From NCBI GenBank assembly GCA_002077045.2, contig KZ111143.1, forward strand, positions 99,416 through 163,415: a stretch of 64,000 nt of DNA. The letters are read 5' to 3'. The notes below the pieces were generated by a model. It ran no database searches. It saw only the letters and a list, made by a program, of their open reading frames with translations, and had not been told where the DNA came from. The DNA is from Rachicladosporium sp. CCFEE 5018 (taxonomy: Eukaryota; Ascomycota; Dothideomycetes; Cladosporiales; Cladosporiaceae). The position numbers were made by a program, and so were the translations under genes. This document shows positions 11,200-21,648 of the stretch, one piece after another. How positions within the stretch are numbered: position 1 is the stretch's first letter; every line of letters begins with the position of its first letter.

Positions 11200-11653
11200 G
11201 ACTCGCTTGACTTATTGGTAAAGTCTGACCACCAACCGTGTTGCGCTGCATGCTCCGGATAGCGTGCCGGGAGCCGAGCCTGCACACCACAGAGTCGCAA
11301 TGTGTGAAGTGGATGGCAGCGAGCGAGAAGATCGGATCTGCGTGGGTGCACGGCGCGTAGTGGGTGAACTGATGATCTCTCTGGAACGAGATCTGGGGAA
11401 GAACGTGGAGGCGGAGCTGCTAGACTCGGCGTGCTCTCGCTTAGTCAGGATATGGGGTGCTCGAGGGAGATGAACAGTGGCGTGCATCGAGACTGCGTAA
11501 CGTGCATGCGAGCACCTTTGAGACCATAACAATCTCAGCGACAGCAAGGACATGCCGATCTACTGAATGGACATAATCACTGAGCAGCAACACCCGAAGG
11601 TAATGCATCTACATTTGGACTCCTTCGGCCACAGCTGCCACTTCGCTCAATCA
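11200..11653. other. Intergenic region between transcription factor and cupin gene
   Basis: Holds the 5' leader of the transcription factor and the 3' end of the cupin gene. No gene or repeat was seen. Confidence 0.35.
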
Positions 11654-12270
11654 TCACGACGAAGCCGGCACACCCTGCATCGTCGCTAGATCCTCTCCCA
11701 GCTTCTTTCCACCTACAACAATTGGCTGACTGGGCTGCAAGACATAGATCATCCTCGCCCACTTCGTGTCGCTCAGGTTCCTCCATGCATGCATCGTCCC
11801 TCGTTGGATGCACTGATCGCCAGGTCCCATTCGTCTCGTTTCGCCACTGTCGAGCACAAGCTCCATGTCACCTTGTAAAACAATTCCCAAATCTAGCGAG
11901 ACAGTGCTGCGAGAATATTAGCTCTGACGCCCTCGTCAACAATGTCATTCGCAGACGCCTTCCGCACGCACCGATGCATCGGACTCAGATGCCCTGGCTT
12001 GACGTCCACGATCCGCACGACAGTCCCGGTGGTGTTCACCAGCCCTGGAGGTGACGCGAGGTACTTTTGGTAGCCATCGAGATCCTTGCCGTCGTTCATC
12101 TCGACTGGAAACTGCTGTGTGACATAGGGGAGCGAGAAGATAGCACTGCCGTTGTCGACGACCGTCGTTGGCAGCTTCTCGTCCAGCTGGTCTGAAATAA
12201 CGCTTTTGCCTTCGGCATCGTGTGTGGTGATGATGCGAATCAATGGTCGAAGGTCGTTCTCTTGGGCCAT
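11654..12270 (-). CDS. Small cupin-domain protein
   Basis: Exons are complement(11972-12270, 11654-11906), 183 residues. The 65-base intron (GTGCGT..GCTAAT..CGCAG) joins MHR to TVSLDLGIVLQGD, the first cupin motif. The second motif is GPGDQCIQRGTMHAWRN, giving one conserved beta-barrel with His ligands for a metal. Such single-domain cupins occur beside catabolic and secondary-metabolite genes as oxygenases, isomerases or sensors; the reaction here is unknown. It is divergent from the FAH-like gene across 346 bases, which suggests joint control. No signal peptide. Confidence 0.85.
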
Positions 12271-12616
12271 TTTATCGATTGTATCTGGTGTTTTAGATGA
12301 TGGTTGACTTGGTGTTGTGGCTCAGCACTTTGCTGTGATTTCTGTGACTTCCTCGGGGTCCACTCTGATACGAGACTTGTCCAGAATCGAATTGAGATGT
12401 CACCTACTATCCTCCTTGACCCGAAGCATACTTCAAGGTATGCTCATTCGGATGAAGTGGACACACCCACGGATCACGGCAACGAAGTGTCCGACACAAC
12501 ATTAACCCGAAGAACTGAACAAGAGACCTGTACAGAAAGTCAAGAAGACCTGAAGGCTGCATACTAGACAGCTCTCATACACTCAAGGAACGCACCAACC
12601 TTGGAACGCTACAACC
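12271..12616. promoter_or_regulatory. Divergent promoter of the cupin and FAH-like genes
   Basis: A 346-base stretch between two outward-facing starts. A perfect 7-base inverted repeat lies close to its centre (12425-12444). A direct CGG-N4-CGG pair, the half-site typical of Zn2Cys6 proteins, lies at 12470-12479. Both could be targets of the nearby regulator; this is inference. Confidence 0.5.
12425..12444. repeat. Perfect inverted repeat AGCATAC-N6-GTATGCT
   Basis: Seven-base arms (12425-12431 and 12438-12444) with a six-base spacer. It sits near the midpoint of the divergent cupin/FAH promoter, as expected for a dimeric operator. Function is inferred from position only. Confidence 0.55.
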
Positions 12617-13893
12617 ATGACTTCATCACTGTCCGGCTACAGCTCACACTTTGGCATAAGAATGTCCCTTTCGGCGTAGGGTCTTCGACCAATCACCCAG
12701 AGCCACAAGGCGTGACACGACTGGAAGACAATATCATATTTCTAGCAGATCTGAACGACATACTGCAGGACATTCCGGATCTACCATCTTCGATATTCTC
12801 GCATCCCACCCTGAATGCCTTCGCAGCATTACCCAAATCGGTTCACCAAGATGTCCGAAGTAAGCTTCAAACCGCCCTGAAGGACGTAAGCACGCTGCCG
12901 AAGAATGCAGTAGAGCCCATCGCGTCCGTCACAATGCACCTCCCTGTCAGCTGTGGCGACTTCTCGGATTTCAGCTGCTCCTTCGACCACGTCCAGAACG
13001 CTTCAGAAGCCATGACAGGGACTCGCTCACATCCACCGGCCTTCTTCTACCAGCCCATAGGGTACGCTGGTCGATGCAGTAGCCTCGACGTCTCTGGCAC
13101 TCCGCAGAATCGACCGATTGGGACGTACTGGACAGGTAAGCCAGGAGCGAGTGACATTACTTTCGGGCAAAGTCGAAGGATGGACTATGAGCTTGAACTA
13201 GGCGCTATCGTGGGGAAGCCGCTGCCGAGAAAAGAAAGGCTGCTTGCGAAGGATGCTGGCGATCACATCTTCGGTTTCGTCCTGGTGAACGACTGGAGCT
13301 GTAAGTTCTGACGCTGCCTTCTTCTCGCGAGAGTACACTAATACAATCCAGCCCGAGACATCCAAGCACTGGAGATGAATCCCCTCGGTCCACTGAACGG
13401 CAAGAACCTAGGCACAAACGTCTCACCTTGGATTGTCACATCAGATGCGCTGAAAGCCTTCCGCAAGCCTTCGATCGCCCGTAGGGAAGGCGTGAACATC
13501 CCCAAGCATCTGAGTGACTCCGGAAACGAAGCACTAGACATTACGCTCCAGGTCCACTTATCCAGTGAGACTGATCGAAAGTCCTCCATCATCGCATGCA
13601 AGTCCAACAGCGCCTACATGTACTGGACGCTTGAGCAATGTCTGTCGCAGCAGGCCTTGGCTGGCTGTGGGCTGCGGACCGGCGACATTGTGGCGACAGG
13701 GACCGTGAGTGGTAGCGGCGAAGACCAACATGGCTGTCTGATGGAGTTCATGAAGCAAGGCGCCACTCCGCCAAGAGGGTATCTTGAAGATGGCGAAGTA
13801 GTGACATTAGATGGGTACTGTGGTGAGGGCGTGGGGTTCGGAGAGTGCGTTGGGACGCTCTTGCCTGCCAAGCCGTTTGATCATTTGCTATGA
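12617..13893 (+). CDS. Fumarylacetoacetase-family hydrolase, one apparent frameshift near the start
   Basis: FAH-type enzyme; the family cleaves fumarylacetoacetate to fumarate and acetoacetate, the last step of tyrosine/homogentisate breakdown. Exons are 12617-13300 and 13352-13893, about 408 residues once repaired, close to the usual 420. Visible motifs: the N-terminal SH3-like part ending HFGI/KNVPFGV, PIGYAGRCSSLDVSGTP, the metal-binding YELELGAIVG, and VNDWS joined across the intron to SRDIQALEMNPLGPLNGKN. The C-terminal TGDIVATGTVSGSGEDQHG loop is FAH-like. Reading from ATG 12617 meets a stop after 20 codons, while the conserved frame starts at AAG 12658. Adding one A at 12658-12659 joins them. 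A second, non-tyrosine FAH paralogue is plausible because it stands beside a cupin and a regulator. Confidence 0.83.
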
Positions 13894-14265
13894 AAGGCCC
13901 TCGTGTAGAGGTACAAAGTCTACAGCGTTGCGGTCCACCTGCTAGACCCTGTTTCTCTGCTGCAGAGTGCGTTTCAGTCTCAGAATGAACAATTATCAAA
14001 AGCTTTGACAGGGTCAAGCGTCCGGCGCCGCGGTGCAGTCGAGCTGATTTCTTGAAAGATATGTCCCGAAGCAGGCGAAGTCTTGGACTTCCAGATTTCA
14101 GCAAAGTTGGCATCGCTTGGGCGTTCCCGCTGTCCGGAATAGCGTACGCACTGGTGCTTGAGAAGTGCGCCGAGCCGTAGCAAAGCAGGCAAGAGCAGAA
14201 CGACATCGTTCCTGGTTGGCCGGATCGAACAACTTAACTTGAACCTTACCTCAGGCCGAGGCTGC
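13894..14265. other. Intergenic region between convergent FAH-like and carrier genes
   Basis: Contains two facing 3' ends. No gene or repeat was seen. Confidence 0.35.
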
Positions 14266-15195
14266 TCACACATACTTCCTGTCCGGATCCAGCCGCTCCA
14301 TTAGGTCCATGGTATACTCGTACATCGTGAATACGATGCCACCACTAAAGACCAGTCTGCCCAAACGCGGCACCGCACCACTCCACAACTGCAGCACACC
14401 CTCTTCTCGGAAGATCTTGACTGCGCAGTCTATGCTGTTCTTGTACAGACCCTTCGCGTCGAGTGACTGCATCCTCGTCTTGACCGTATCAATTGGCTGA
14501 GTGGCATACACAGTAATGACTCCAGCCATCCCACCAATGCCGAACGTGGACAAGGCGCCCAACTTCTCCCCAGGAGCCACATATGATTGCGCCAGCTGCT
14601 TCAATGACGTATAAGACGAGAAACGCACAGCTGAGTTCGCAGCCTGTCTTGCAGTTGTTGGCACGAATCCCTTAAAGAACCCCCTGACACCCTGCTCGCG
14701 GAAGATGACTCCAGAGCCGTGTAGAAAGCCGTTCATGCGCGGTTGTGGCCGCTTGCGATCGTCTATGAGTTGCGTCTTAATACTCTCGAACGGTGTGACA
14801 GCAAGCAGGGACTCTGTTGCCCCAGCCAGGAAGCCGCTCACAACTGTCATGGGCCCCGATATCCCGCCCTGTCCATCGCCGAGTAATTGCTTGTATTGAT
14901 CAAACGCCACGAAGCGGACACCAGCTTTTATGCTGTTGCCAATGATCAAAGTCGTGCATCCAGCGTACCATTGTGCACCAAACGGAGGGAACGGGACTTT
15001 CTTTGCTGCAGACAGTCGGGAGTTGAGCTGTATGCGAGTTTTCGCGAATTCGGCTGGGTACGTGATCGCGACCTCGACGGCGCCAGCGGATGAGCCTGCT
15101 AGGACACTTCGAAGTGGTGAAGGCTTCTCCTTCTTCTTTGGCGACTGGGATTGGTGGGTTGTGAGGCCAATGTTTGGCACTGTGATTGTTGACAT
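14266..15195 (-). CDS. CTP1: Mitochondrial tricarboxylate (citrate) carrier, Ctp1/SLC25A1 type
   Basis: Inner-membrane carrier of 309 residues, no intron. Three repeats carry the signature Px[DE]xx[KR]: YPAEFAKTR, TPFESIKTQ and QPIDTVKTR, each at the end of the first helix of a repeat, with matching matrix-side glycines. The combination with KAGVRFVAFDQYK and GFFKGFVPTTARQAANSAVRF is typical of the citrate/tricarboxylate group, which exchanges citrate for malate between matrix and cytosol. The N-terminal 25 residues (SPKKKEKPSP) are basic and disordered. A link to the neighbouring catabolic-looking genes is possible but unproven; citrate carriers are also general housekeeping proteins. Confidence 0.88.
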   Translation of the reverse strand: MSTITVPNIGLTTHQSQSPKKKEKPSPLRSVLAGSSAGAVEVAITYPAEFAKTRIQLNSRLSAAKKVPFPPFGAQWYAGCTTLIIGNSIKAGVRFVAFDQYKQLLGDGQGGISGPMTVVSGFLAGATESLLAVTPFESIKTQLIDDRKRPQPRMNGFLHGSGVIFREQGVRGFFKGFVPTTARQAANSAVRFSSYTSLKQLAQSYVAPGEKLGALSTFGIGGMAGVITVYATQPIDTVKTRMQSLDAKGLYKNSIDCAVKIFREEGVLQLWSGAVPRLGRLVFSGGIVFTMYEYTMDLMERLDPDRKYV

Positions 15196-15512
15196 GATCG
15201 CGTAGCGGTGAGTCTCAATGGCTCAAGACGTGTACGAGATCTGACACTCCTGACCGAGTAGGCTACGTCGATCTTGCTAGTACTAGCTGCTACGCATCGG
15301 GGCTATTGTTGGTAGGGGAGTACCTTCGTGTTCAAACATTCGAGATGCTCGTCATTTCTGGAGCGGAACGAGGTCCGCCACACTCCCGAGCTCTCTGTAA
15401 ACCTTCCGGTCACATGCGATACACCACATCCAGTGTACATACCCATCCTTCGATCTTGCGACCTTTCAAGCCACTCTAGATCTTGCCGCCGTCTTCGAGA
15501 AAAGTTCCCACT
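15196..15512. promoter_or_regulatory. Divergent intergenic region, citrate carrier / Mam33
   Basis: Shared upstream region of two nuclear genes for mitochondrial proteins. No gene or repeat was seen. Confidence 0.35.
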
Positions 15513-16508
15513 ATGCAGTCCCTTCGCGCCATCGCCCGCGCAGCGCCCCGAGCAACATCTCGCATCACATCCTCCTCCATCCGCACATCGATAAGACCAT
15601 CATGGACATCATGCAGCACACCTCTTCGCACACAATCGCCATGCCTAGCAGCAGCGTTCAGCACATCTCGCCGGACATTCGACGCATCATCAACAGAACT
15701 CGCGGCAAAACTTCAGTCAGAGCTCCAGCTTGAGTCTGAAAACGCCGAGACGACTGTAGGGTCAAATGGGAACGTCGAGGCCTTCTTCAACGACACAGAC
15801 TGGAAGCTACATGAGACTGATGGCGAGACTGTCGTCAAGCTAAGCCGGAATTACGAGGGCGAGCTGATCGAGGTCCGCTTCTCGATTGCTGAATTCAACA
15901 CGCCGTATGAAGACCGGAGAGCTCAGATGAGGCGCTCATGGACGAGGAGGATGAGTTGGCGGAGGGGCAGAGCGGCGGTGCGAACTCCAAGGGGGCGATC
16001 AATCAAGGCAAGACGGGTGGTGGGAACTTCAAGGTCGCGCCGGAGGATGATGTTGCGCCGGCTGACCGCGATGAGCTGAGGAGTGCTGAGGTATGTTGTC
16101 ATGTTCTGTATATCGGCGACGACTACTGACCATTTCCAGGACGAGCAAAGTCTTCTCCCCGCGAACGTCAACGTGCTCATCTCCCACCCATCGTCGCCAA
16201 ACAAGGGCGCTCTCCGCATCAACCTCATGGCAGACTCTGGCGAGTTCCGCGTCGAGAACGTCACGCACTTCCCTTCAGCCGACCTCCCTGAAGCTCAAGT
16301 AGCAAGCCAACCACTAGACACCGAGACCGCATACGCTGGACCTCCCTTCATGCAACTGGACGAGGACCTGCAGGCACTGTTCGAGGCTTACCTGAATGAG
16401 AGAGGCATTGACACGGCACTGGCTATCTTCATTCCGGAGTACATTGATGTGAAGGAGCAGCAGGAGTATGTGAGGTGGCTGGGCAAGGTGAAGGAATTTG
16501 TGGAGTAG
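15513..16508 (+). CDS. MAM33: Mitochondrial acidic matrix protein Mam33/p32, one apparent frameshift
   Basis: Homologue of the trimeric, doughnut-shaped p32/Mam33 matrix protein that binds mitochondrial ribosome and nucleic-acid partners. Exons are 15513-16090 and 16140-16508, about 315 residues when repaired. A Ser/Arg-rich mitochondrial presequence ends near FSTSRRTF. The core shows VKLSRNYEGELIEVRFSI, the acidic MDEEDELAEG loop, GGNFKVAPEDD, and the C-terminal helix AYAGPPFMQLDEDLQALFE. The frame changes between EFNTPYED and the PESSDEALMDEE stretch within 5 bases, too short for an intron. One extra C at 15914-15915 restores it. The intron (16091-16139) joins LRSAE to DEQSLLPANVNV. Confidence 0.86.
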
Positions 16509-16861
16509 TGGGCATGATGTAAAGGGTTGGCAAATCATGAGTGTAAATCAGACGGTATGGGTTTCGCAAGTCGGGCAGCTGGGCGTTCCGGTATGCTACA
16601 TGTATGGAGACGTATGAGTGCAGCGCTTTCCGGCGCAAGCATCACCACTCTATCTCACATACTTTGCCTATCCTTGAGCTCTCGTTGCCTGTTGCAAAAG
16701 TTGTAACGAGGAGATGTCTGCCTACCAGTGCACACCCCACAACACAACCTCAGCTTCCGCATCACGTCCGCTGCCTTCATCTAAGTCGGCCGCATGCACA
16801 ACCATGTATGCGTGCACCGACAACAGCAAAAGACATGGTGGCGCGGCCAGCGAAAAAACCA
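16509..16861. other. Intergenic region between Mam33 and tRNA-Tyr
   Basis: Nothing beyond the 3' flank of the two neighbours was seen. The minus-strand side just below 16862 is the expected Pol III terminator zone. Confidence 0.3.
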
Positions 16862-16946
16862 TCTCCCCACCAAGGTTCGAACTAGGGACCTCAAGATGAT
16901 CAGAATCCATTACAGTCTTGCGCTCTTCCAACTGAGCTATGGAGAG
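16862..16946 (-). tRNA. tRNA-Tyr (anticodon GUA) with a 12-base intron
   Basis: Read on the minus strand from 16946: acceptor arm CTCTCCA pairs with TGGGGAG (one G-T wobble), discriminator A. The D arm is GCTC-AGTTGGAA-GAGC, the anticodon stem CAAGA/TCTTG, the loop CTGTAA, and the T loop TTCGAAC. The T stem has one T-T mismatch. Anticodon GTA occupies 16913-16911. The intron (16909-16898) lies one base 3' of the anticodon, the position used by eukaryotic tRNA-Tyr, and the C1-G72 pair is the eukaryotic Tyr identity element. The 3' CCA is not encoded, as expected. Confidence 0.9.
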
Positions 16947-17722
16947 GCGATTCAAATTCGATCAGTAGTGTACATGATTCCTTGATCAAATTGGCAGACG
17001 CGACTCAACCCGCCTGTTTACGCATTACCTTCTACTTTGCGCGCTTTCCAACTCTGTCTCGACCGCATATCTTTGCCCACGCACCGATGCATCGCCTCGC
17101 TTCCATGCTCTTGATAGCCTCGGGCTAATCTAGCAGCATATACTTGCGAAGTCGCTCCTCCGGGCACGGCACGATTCGTCGCACAGGCGTGTATTCTGTG
17201 CGGCGGTGACCCTGCAGCTGGCATCTGGCCGTGCTGGCCTAGATCTGTGTGGCGGAAGCTGAACCGGAAGCCAAGCAGCAGCTCGAGGATTGTTATCCCT
17301 CATCCCCGAACGACCATCTCGATCTTGCGGAATACGACGCCTCTCAAAAAGGGGCTGACTCAAGATCTATTTTTGCAGCTCCTCCCGTCATAGATTCTGG
17401 ACGAGCACTTGCGTGCAACTCCGGCCACCACTCATGCCTCTCTGGAAAGACGCAAGTCTTCTAGATCGAACCCCGGAATAGTCTATTTCACAAAGCCGGA
17501 AGTCTACACGCCAAAGTAGAATGTGGCGCCTGTCCAGACTTTTGCGCGACCCTTTCAGCTTCTCTCAAAGCCTCATGGCGCTCACATGGTCTGAATGCAC
17601 AGCCAGCCATAAAACATGCGCGGAGATGGTTTTTGTTCGACCGCAGAGCATGAAACCCGTACACATACGTTGGTCACCCCCGACTGCGTTCTCTCCGAGT
17701 AAGTAAACCTGTAGCCATTCGC
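16947..17722. other. Intergenic region downstream of tRNA-Tyr
   Basis: No gene is recognised. The last part may contain an undetected first exon or start codon for the Thr/Ser-rich gene that follows. Confidence 0.3.
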
Positions 17723-19068
17723 TTGAGTATATTCGACATCATCATATTGTCCTCGAAGACGATTCTATCGCTCTCCACTGTCGTTTCTGGTACATTCGCC
17801 ACGGCTTCATGTCCTGCATCCACAACCTGCACGGGTCTCACCGCGTCTGTCGCGTCTGCCCTCAAGACCTACTCGCTAGCACAGTCATGGTGCTCTCAAA
17901 AGTACCCCGTGCCCGTACAGACCTGTACAAGTACAGCGCCAGTGTCGACGGTCACGTACATCGCAGGAACGAGCAAAGTTACAGCTACAGTCACTACTGT
18001 GTCGATCACGTCCGTCCCTTGAAGCCGTTGCAATTGTGTAAACACTGACATTTTCCAGTGTCACACCCAGTACCGTGACTTTGACATCTACGAGCACGCA
18101 GACGCCTGATCAGGCTGTCACACTGGACGTGAGGACTACCGAGAACGTAGGTGTACCCGCATCCTCGACACACAGTATTCTCTGAACTCACACTGTTTTA
18201 GGACATCACCACCTCCACCGCTACAGTCATCGCTGCAATCTTTGTCAAACGCGATGGTATGCTTACAGTACGAAGCGCCGGAACAGCCTTGCCAACCCAT
18301 GTCTACTATCTCATGGGCTCAACCATTTCCACGAGCACAGTCACGGGCGCAGCTCTAAGCGCACGTGCGGTCGACTCGAAGGCGTCACAGCTCAGCAGCC
18401 TACAGAAACAAGCGTCGGCCTTCGTCGGAGGCGTCTGCACATGCTTGGAGACACCGCGAACTACAACAGTCACAACAACTCCAGTCATCCCTGTGAGGAC
18501 TCCCGCTACCAACACTATTAGTGTGACCGCCACGAATACAGCGTAGGCATCAGTCCCCTTATCGAATCATGACTTGCACATACTAATGCAATGCAGAACC
18601 GTCACTGCTACAATCTGGACGTCAATCGTCGTGACGGCCCCGCCACCTACGAGCACGCTCACGCGGACCGAGACGGTCGTCTCCACAACGGTTGTGACTA
18701 CAACATCAACAAATACCCAACAAGCCAGTCCGATACCTTCCACCGTCCCCTGCGGCCAGACCGAAAGGAACACGGATGGGTTCACTGTCCGCTATACCTG
18801 CAGCGCCCGCCGATCAGCTAGAGGGGTCTGTGAGGGCACGTTCTCCAGCCCTTCATTGCAGGCATCTCGGGACCAGATCAGGAATGGCGGAGACGTCTTC
18901 GGCGTCGATTACAATTACAGTTCCTCGCTGTGCACAACGTGGACTTCTCCGTGCGCGAACGCGGGATGCGATTCCCAATCCGGAATGGACCATTTCATCG
19001 TGAGGCCTGCAGCTGGAGTCGTGTTCGTCGACATAGCGGACTTCCTTTCGCCGCCGACGTACGAGTGA
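17723..19068 (+). CDS. Thr/Ser-rich, probably secreted or wall-associated hypothetical protein (start unresolved)
   Basis: Unrecognised protein built from at least four exons: 17723?-18009, 18059-18146, 18202-18542 and 18597-19068. Phases agree across all three introns, each about 50 bases with an AG acceptor; the first donor, GTCCGT, is weak. Most of the protein is mucin-like, with long runs of TVT/STS residues (VTTVSITVTPSTVTLTSTST, TTTVTTTPVIPVRTP). Four Cys in the first exon (SCPASTTC..WCSQKY..QTC) and a Cys-containing C-terminal domain (RYTCSARR..CTTWTSPCANAGC) suggest disulphides. A hydrophobic stretch (IIILSSKTILSLSTVVSG) could be a signal peptide. No ATG exists in that frame after the stop at 17651, so the start is either in an upstream exon or lost by a sequence error. 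No function can be named. Confidence 0.55.
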
Positions 19069-19639
19069 GCCGCACGTCGTTCGGTCTCGACTGTGGCGAG
19101 CACCAGAAACCCGCAATGGTGTATGACTTCACATGTTAGCCTCAGCGATGCCATATCTTGCGACGTGTCTCACGCACTTCGAACGTAGCATGCAAGGCTG
19201 CTATGATTCTGTCGTAGATTTGCAAGATTTGTGCAGCACATGGCAGGAGTGGTGCTGAACGCGCCTTGCGTACCGCCTGAACAAACGCCATATAAATCGG
19301 AGGACCGATAGCATCAAGCGAAAAGCGTGTCGATACGTACTTACTCCCTTGAGACCCTAATATGAGTTGGACTAAGCCAGAATGAGAATGAGTACTTTGA
19401 CAGAGGTATGAAAAAGTAATGAACATATGCTATCCAACAACACATCGGTTTCGCTGCATAGACTATCGGGAAGCATACCACCAAACGACTTCCAGTCTTG
19501 ATCGCGAAGATCGTAATACATATTCCTCACACGCAACAGAGTGCTAACCCTAATTGAGACAGCGCCTTGTGTGATAAAATGAGTATGAACACGAGTTCAT
19601 TGATAGATGGCCGAATCGTATATATCATCAAGTTCCTCA
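19069..19639. other. Intergenic region between convergent genes
   Basis: AT-richer 3' flanks; no gene or repeat was seen. Confidence 0.35.
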
Positions 19640-20925
19640 TCAGCTGCCCCCCATCATCCCCTCGATCCTCTCCGCTACCTCACCGGGCTTCTCAAATACA
19701 TACCACAATCTCCTATCGACGCCCTTGAAAGCCTTCTCGAATCTCCCACTCGAGTTCTTCTCGTTCTCGTTCATCTCCGCAATGCCAGTGACCTTCCTGA
19801 TGAAGATCGCTCCCACCCACTCCGGGAAGGCTCTGGCTGCATTGCCATAAGCCTCAGGATCAGACTGCGTGCTGTCACCAATGAGTATGAATTTGCGTCC
19901 AGGAAGCCAGGAGTGCACTTTTGTGATGCGGTCCGTCTTGTACTCATTTGTGCCTTGGGAGAGGGAGGTGATCAGACCGCCTAGATTTTGCCACGAGGCA
20001 TCGCGCAAGATGGTAGTACCGGATGGGTAGTTGGTGGTCAAAAATGTGCGCAGGAACGGGTAGAGATTGTAGGGCGAGGCGCTGAGGTAGAAGAAAGGTG
20101 GCGACTCGTTGTTCGGGTTCTTTGATGCCAGTAGCTTATTCAGATGAGCGTACAATTCTGGCATTCCTGAGATGGGCTGAGGTGTTTCGACACAGAATGT
20201 GTTAGTCAAAACGCCTACAGGCGATGGCGTTTGGGTGACCTTAATCGTGTCGTCAATGTCGGACAAGATCGCCCATCCAGTAGGTGCAGCAAAGTGGGTT
20301 GTGGCTGGCAGTCCAAATGGCGGAGGAAGATCGAAAGCTGCAGTCTGTACGGCTGGCGCTGAGGGTCTGCGTGTTGTCAGTCGCATCACTGAGTAGACTT
20401 CATGCAAGTAACGTACTGTATCTGCAAGTCATACACCTTCGAACTGATACCACTCTGACTGCTCGGACCAAGCTCCAGCCTCGCTTTCCCATCAACACTG
20501 ACATCGATCGTCCGTTTCGGCAGCACGGTATCAACAAACGGCTGCAACCTTTTCGCCACCCTCTGCCTCGTCACATCATCCGCCTTCAGGTCCACAAAGT
20601 CGAGAATAGTACTCACGACCCGCGAAACATCCTTGCCAGAGTTTTTGATGAAGTATGCGGCCACGAACTCGGCTTTCCATCCCGAGTTCGAGTCACGAAA
20701 TGCTGTGTTGTCAAGTATCCAAACAGAGTGCAGAGCCGGGTCTATGAGCTTGATGGGAGTCCAAGGCCAATTTATTGGGAAGCGATCAAAGAGGTCTGGC
20801 ATAGCGTGGCGGAGCTCAGCATCTACGTCTGGACTCCATGGACTGCTACGTTCGATGGCGCCGAAGGAAGTGGCATCGACGAGGGCACGGCGGCCTTGGG
20901 AAGTAAGCTCATTGAAGAAGTCCAT
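19640..20925 (-). CDS. App1-like phosphatidate phosphatase domain protein
   Basis: Exons are complement(20417-20925, 19640-20366), 411 residues; the 50-base intron joins YDLQIQ to PSAPAVQTAAF. The catalytic motif DxDxT is visible as SDIDDTIKVT, followed by the haloacid-dehalogenase-like core YLSASPYNLYPFLRTF and FILIGDSTQSDPE (motif with the second Asp). This is the conserved domain of yeast App1, a Mg-dependent phosphatidate phosphatase linked to actin patches and endocytosis. The protein is shorter than yeast App1 and lacks its C-terminal Pro-rich tail. The N-terminal 100 residues (PINWPWTPIKLIDPALHSVW) form a family-typical lead-in. Start at ATG 20925 is the only good ATG; a further upstream exon cannot be excluded. 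Confidence 0.83.
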
Positions 20926-21648
20926 GGTCGTGAAGGCCTCGGGGCTGTTAGTCGTGAGGTGTATAGCAGATGACCGAAGTCACGATCAATAACCTGCTGT
21001 ATCTTGTCTGTGATGTGTGCGAAAATGTGGCAGGGCCTAGCGGGTGTGATGTTCGGTCGCGGCGCAAGCCCGAGTATGCTGATCACTCGACAGAAGACTA
21101 TTACGATAGTCAGACCAATTGTCTAAGACAAAGAGCTGCCCGATAGCTGTGCGAGGTCGCTGTGTGACAAGCTCGAGTGTGGTCACACTCAAGCGCCACG
21201 AGCTGCATGACGCCGTTGGCTGGGCGGCGGTGAACTCTACTCTGTCCTGGAATGGACGGTCATGCTGCATGCTGGTAATCGTAGAAGACGGCCCAATTAA
21301 TACGCCAATGATGGCGAGCAGAAAATGCTATCATGGGGACTAAACCAAGATGTACAAGACTCGACATGGTATTGCGGTTCACGCTGCTGCCGTGGCTTGG
21401 CTCCACCTTCTTGTGGTAAGCCAAGGAAGAAGCTCACGAATATTAGAGCACACATGTTGCAGCGAGCACGAGCACATGTCATCTGGCAGTGATGTGGCAA
21501 TGTGAAGTCAGGCACGCTGAACAAGCCGATCTGATCAAATTGATTGTGGCCGCATGCATCCTGAGGTAGACGACCAGCCTTCTCTCTTCCATGCGAAATT
21601 TCCACCCAATATAAACAAGAGTACAGCCGTCACAGAACCAAGTCCTAT
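20926..21648. other. Intergenic region, App1-like / permease
   Basis: Upstream region of the App1-like gene and 3' flank of the permease. No convincing gene was seen; short open frames lack recognisable motifs. Confidence 0.3.

Noticed and set aside
7095..15195. Secondary-metabolite biosynthetic cluster
   Set aside because: No polyketide synthase, NRPS, terpene cyclase or prenyltransferase core gene is present, so I call it at most a possible catabolic group.
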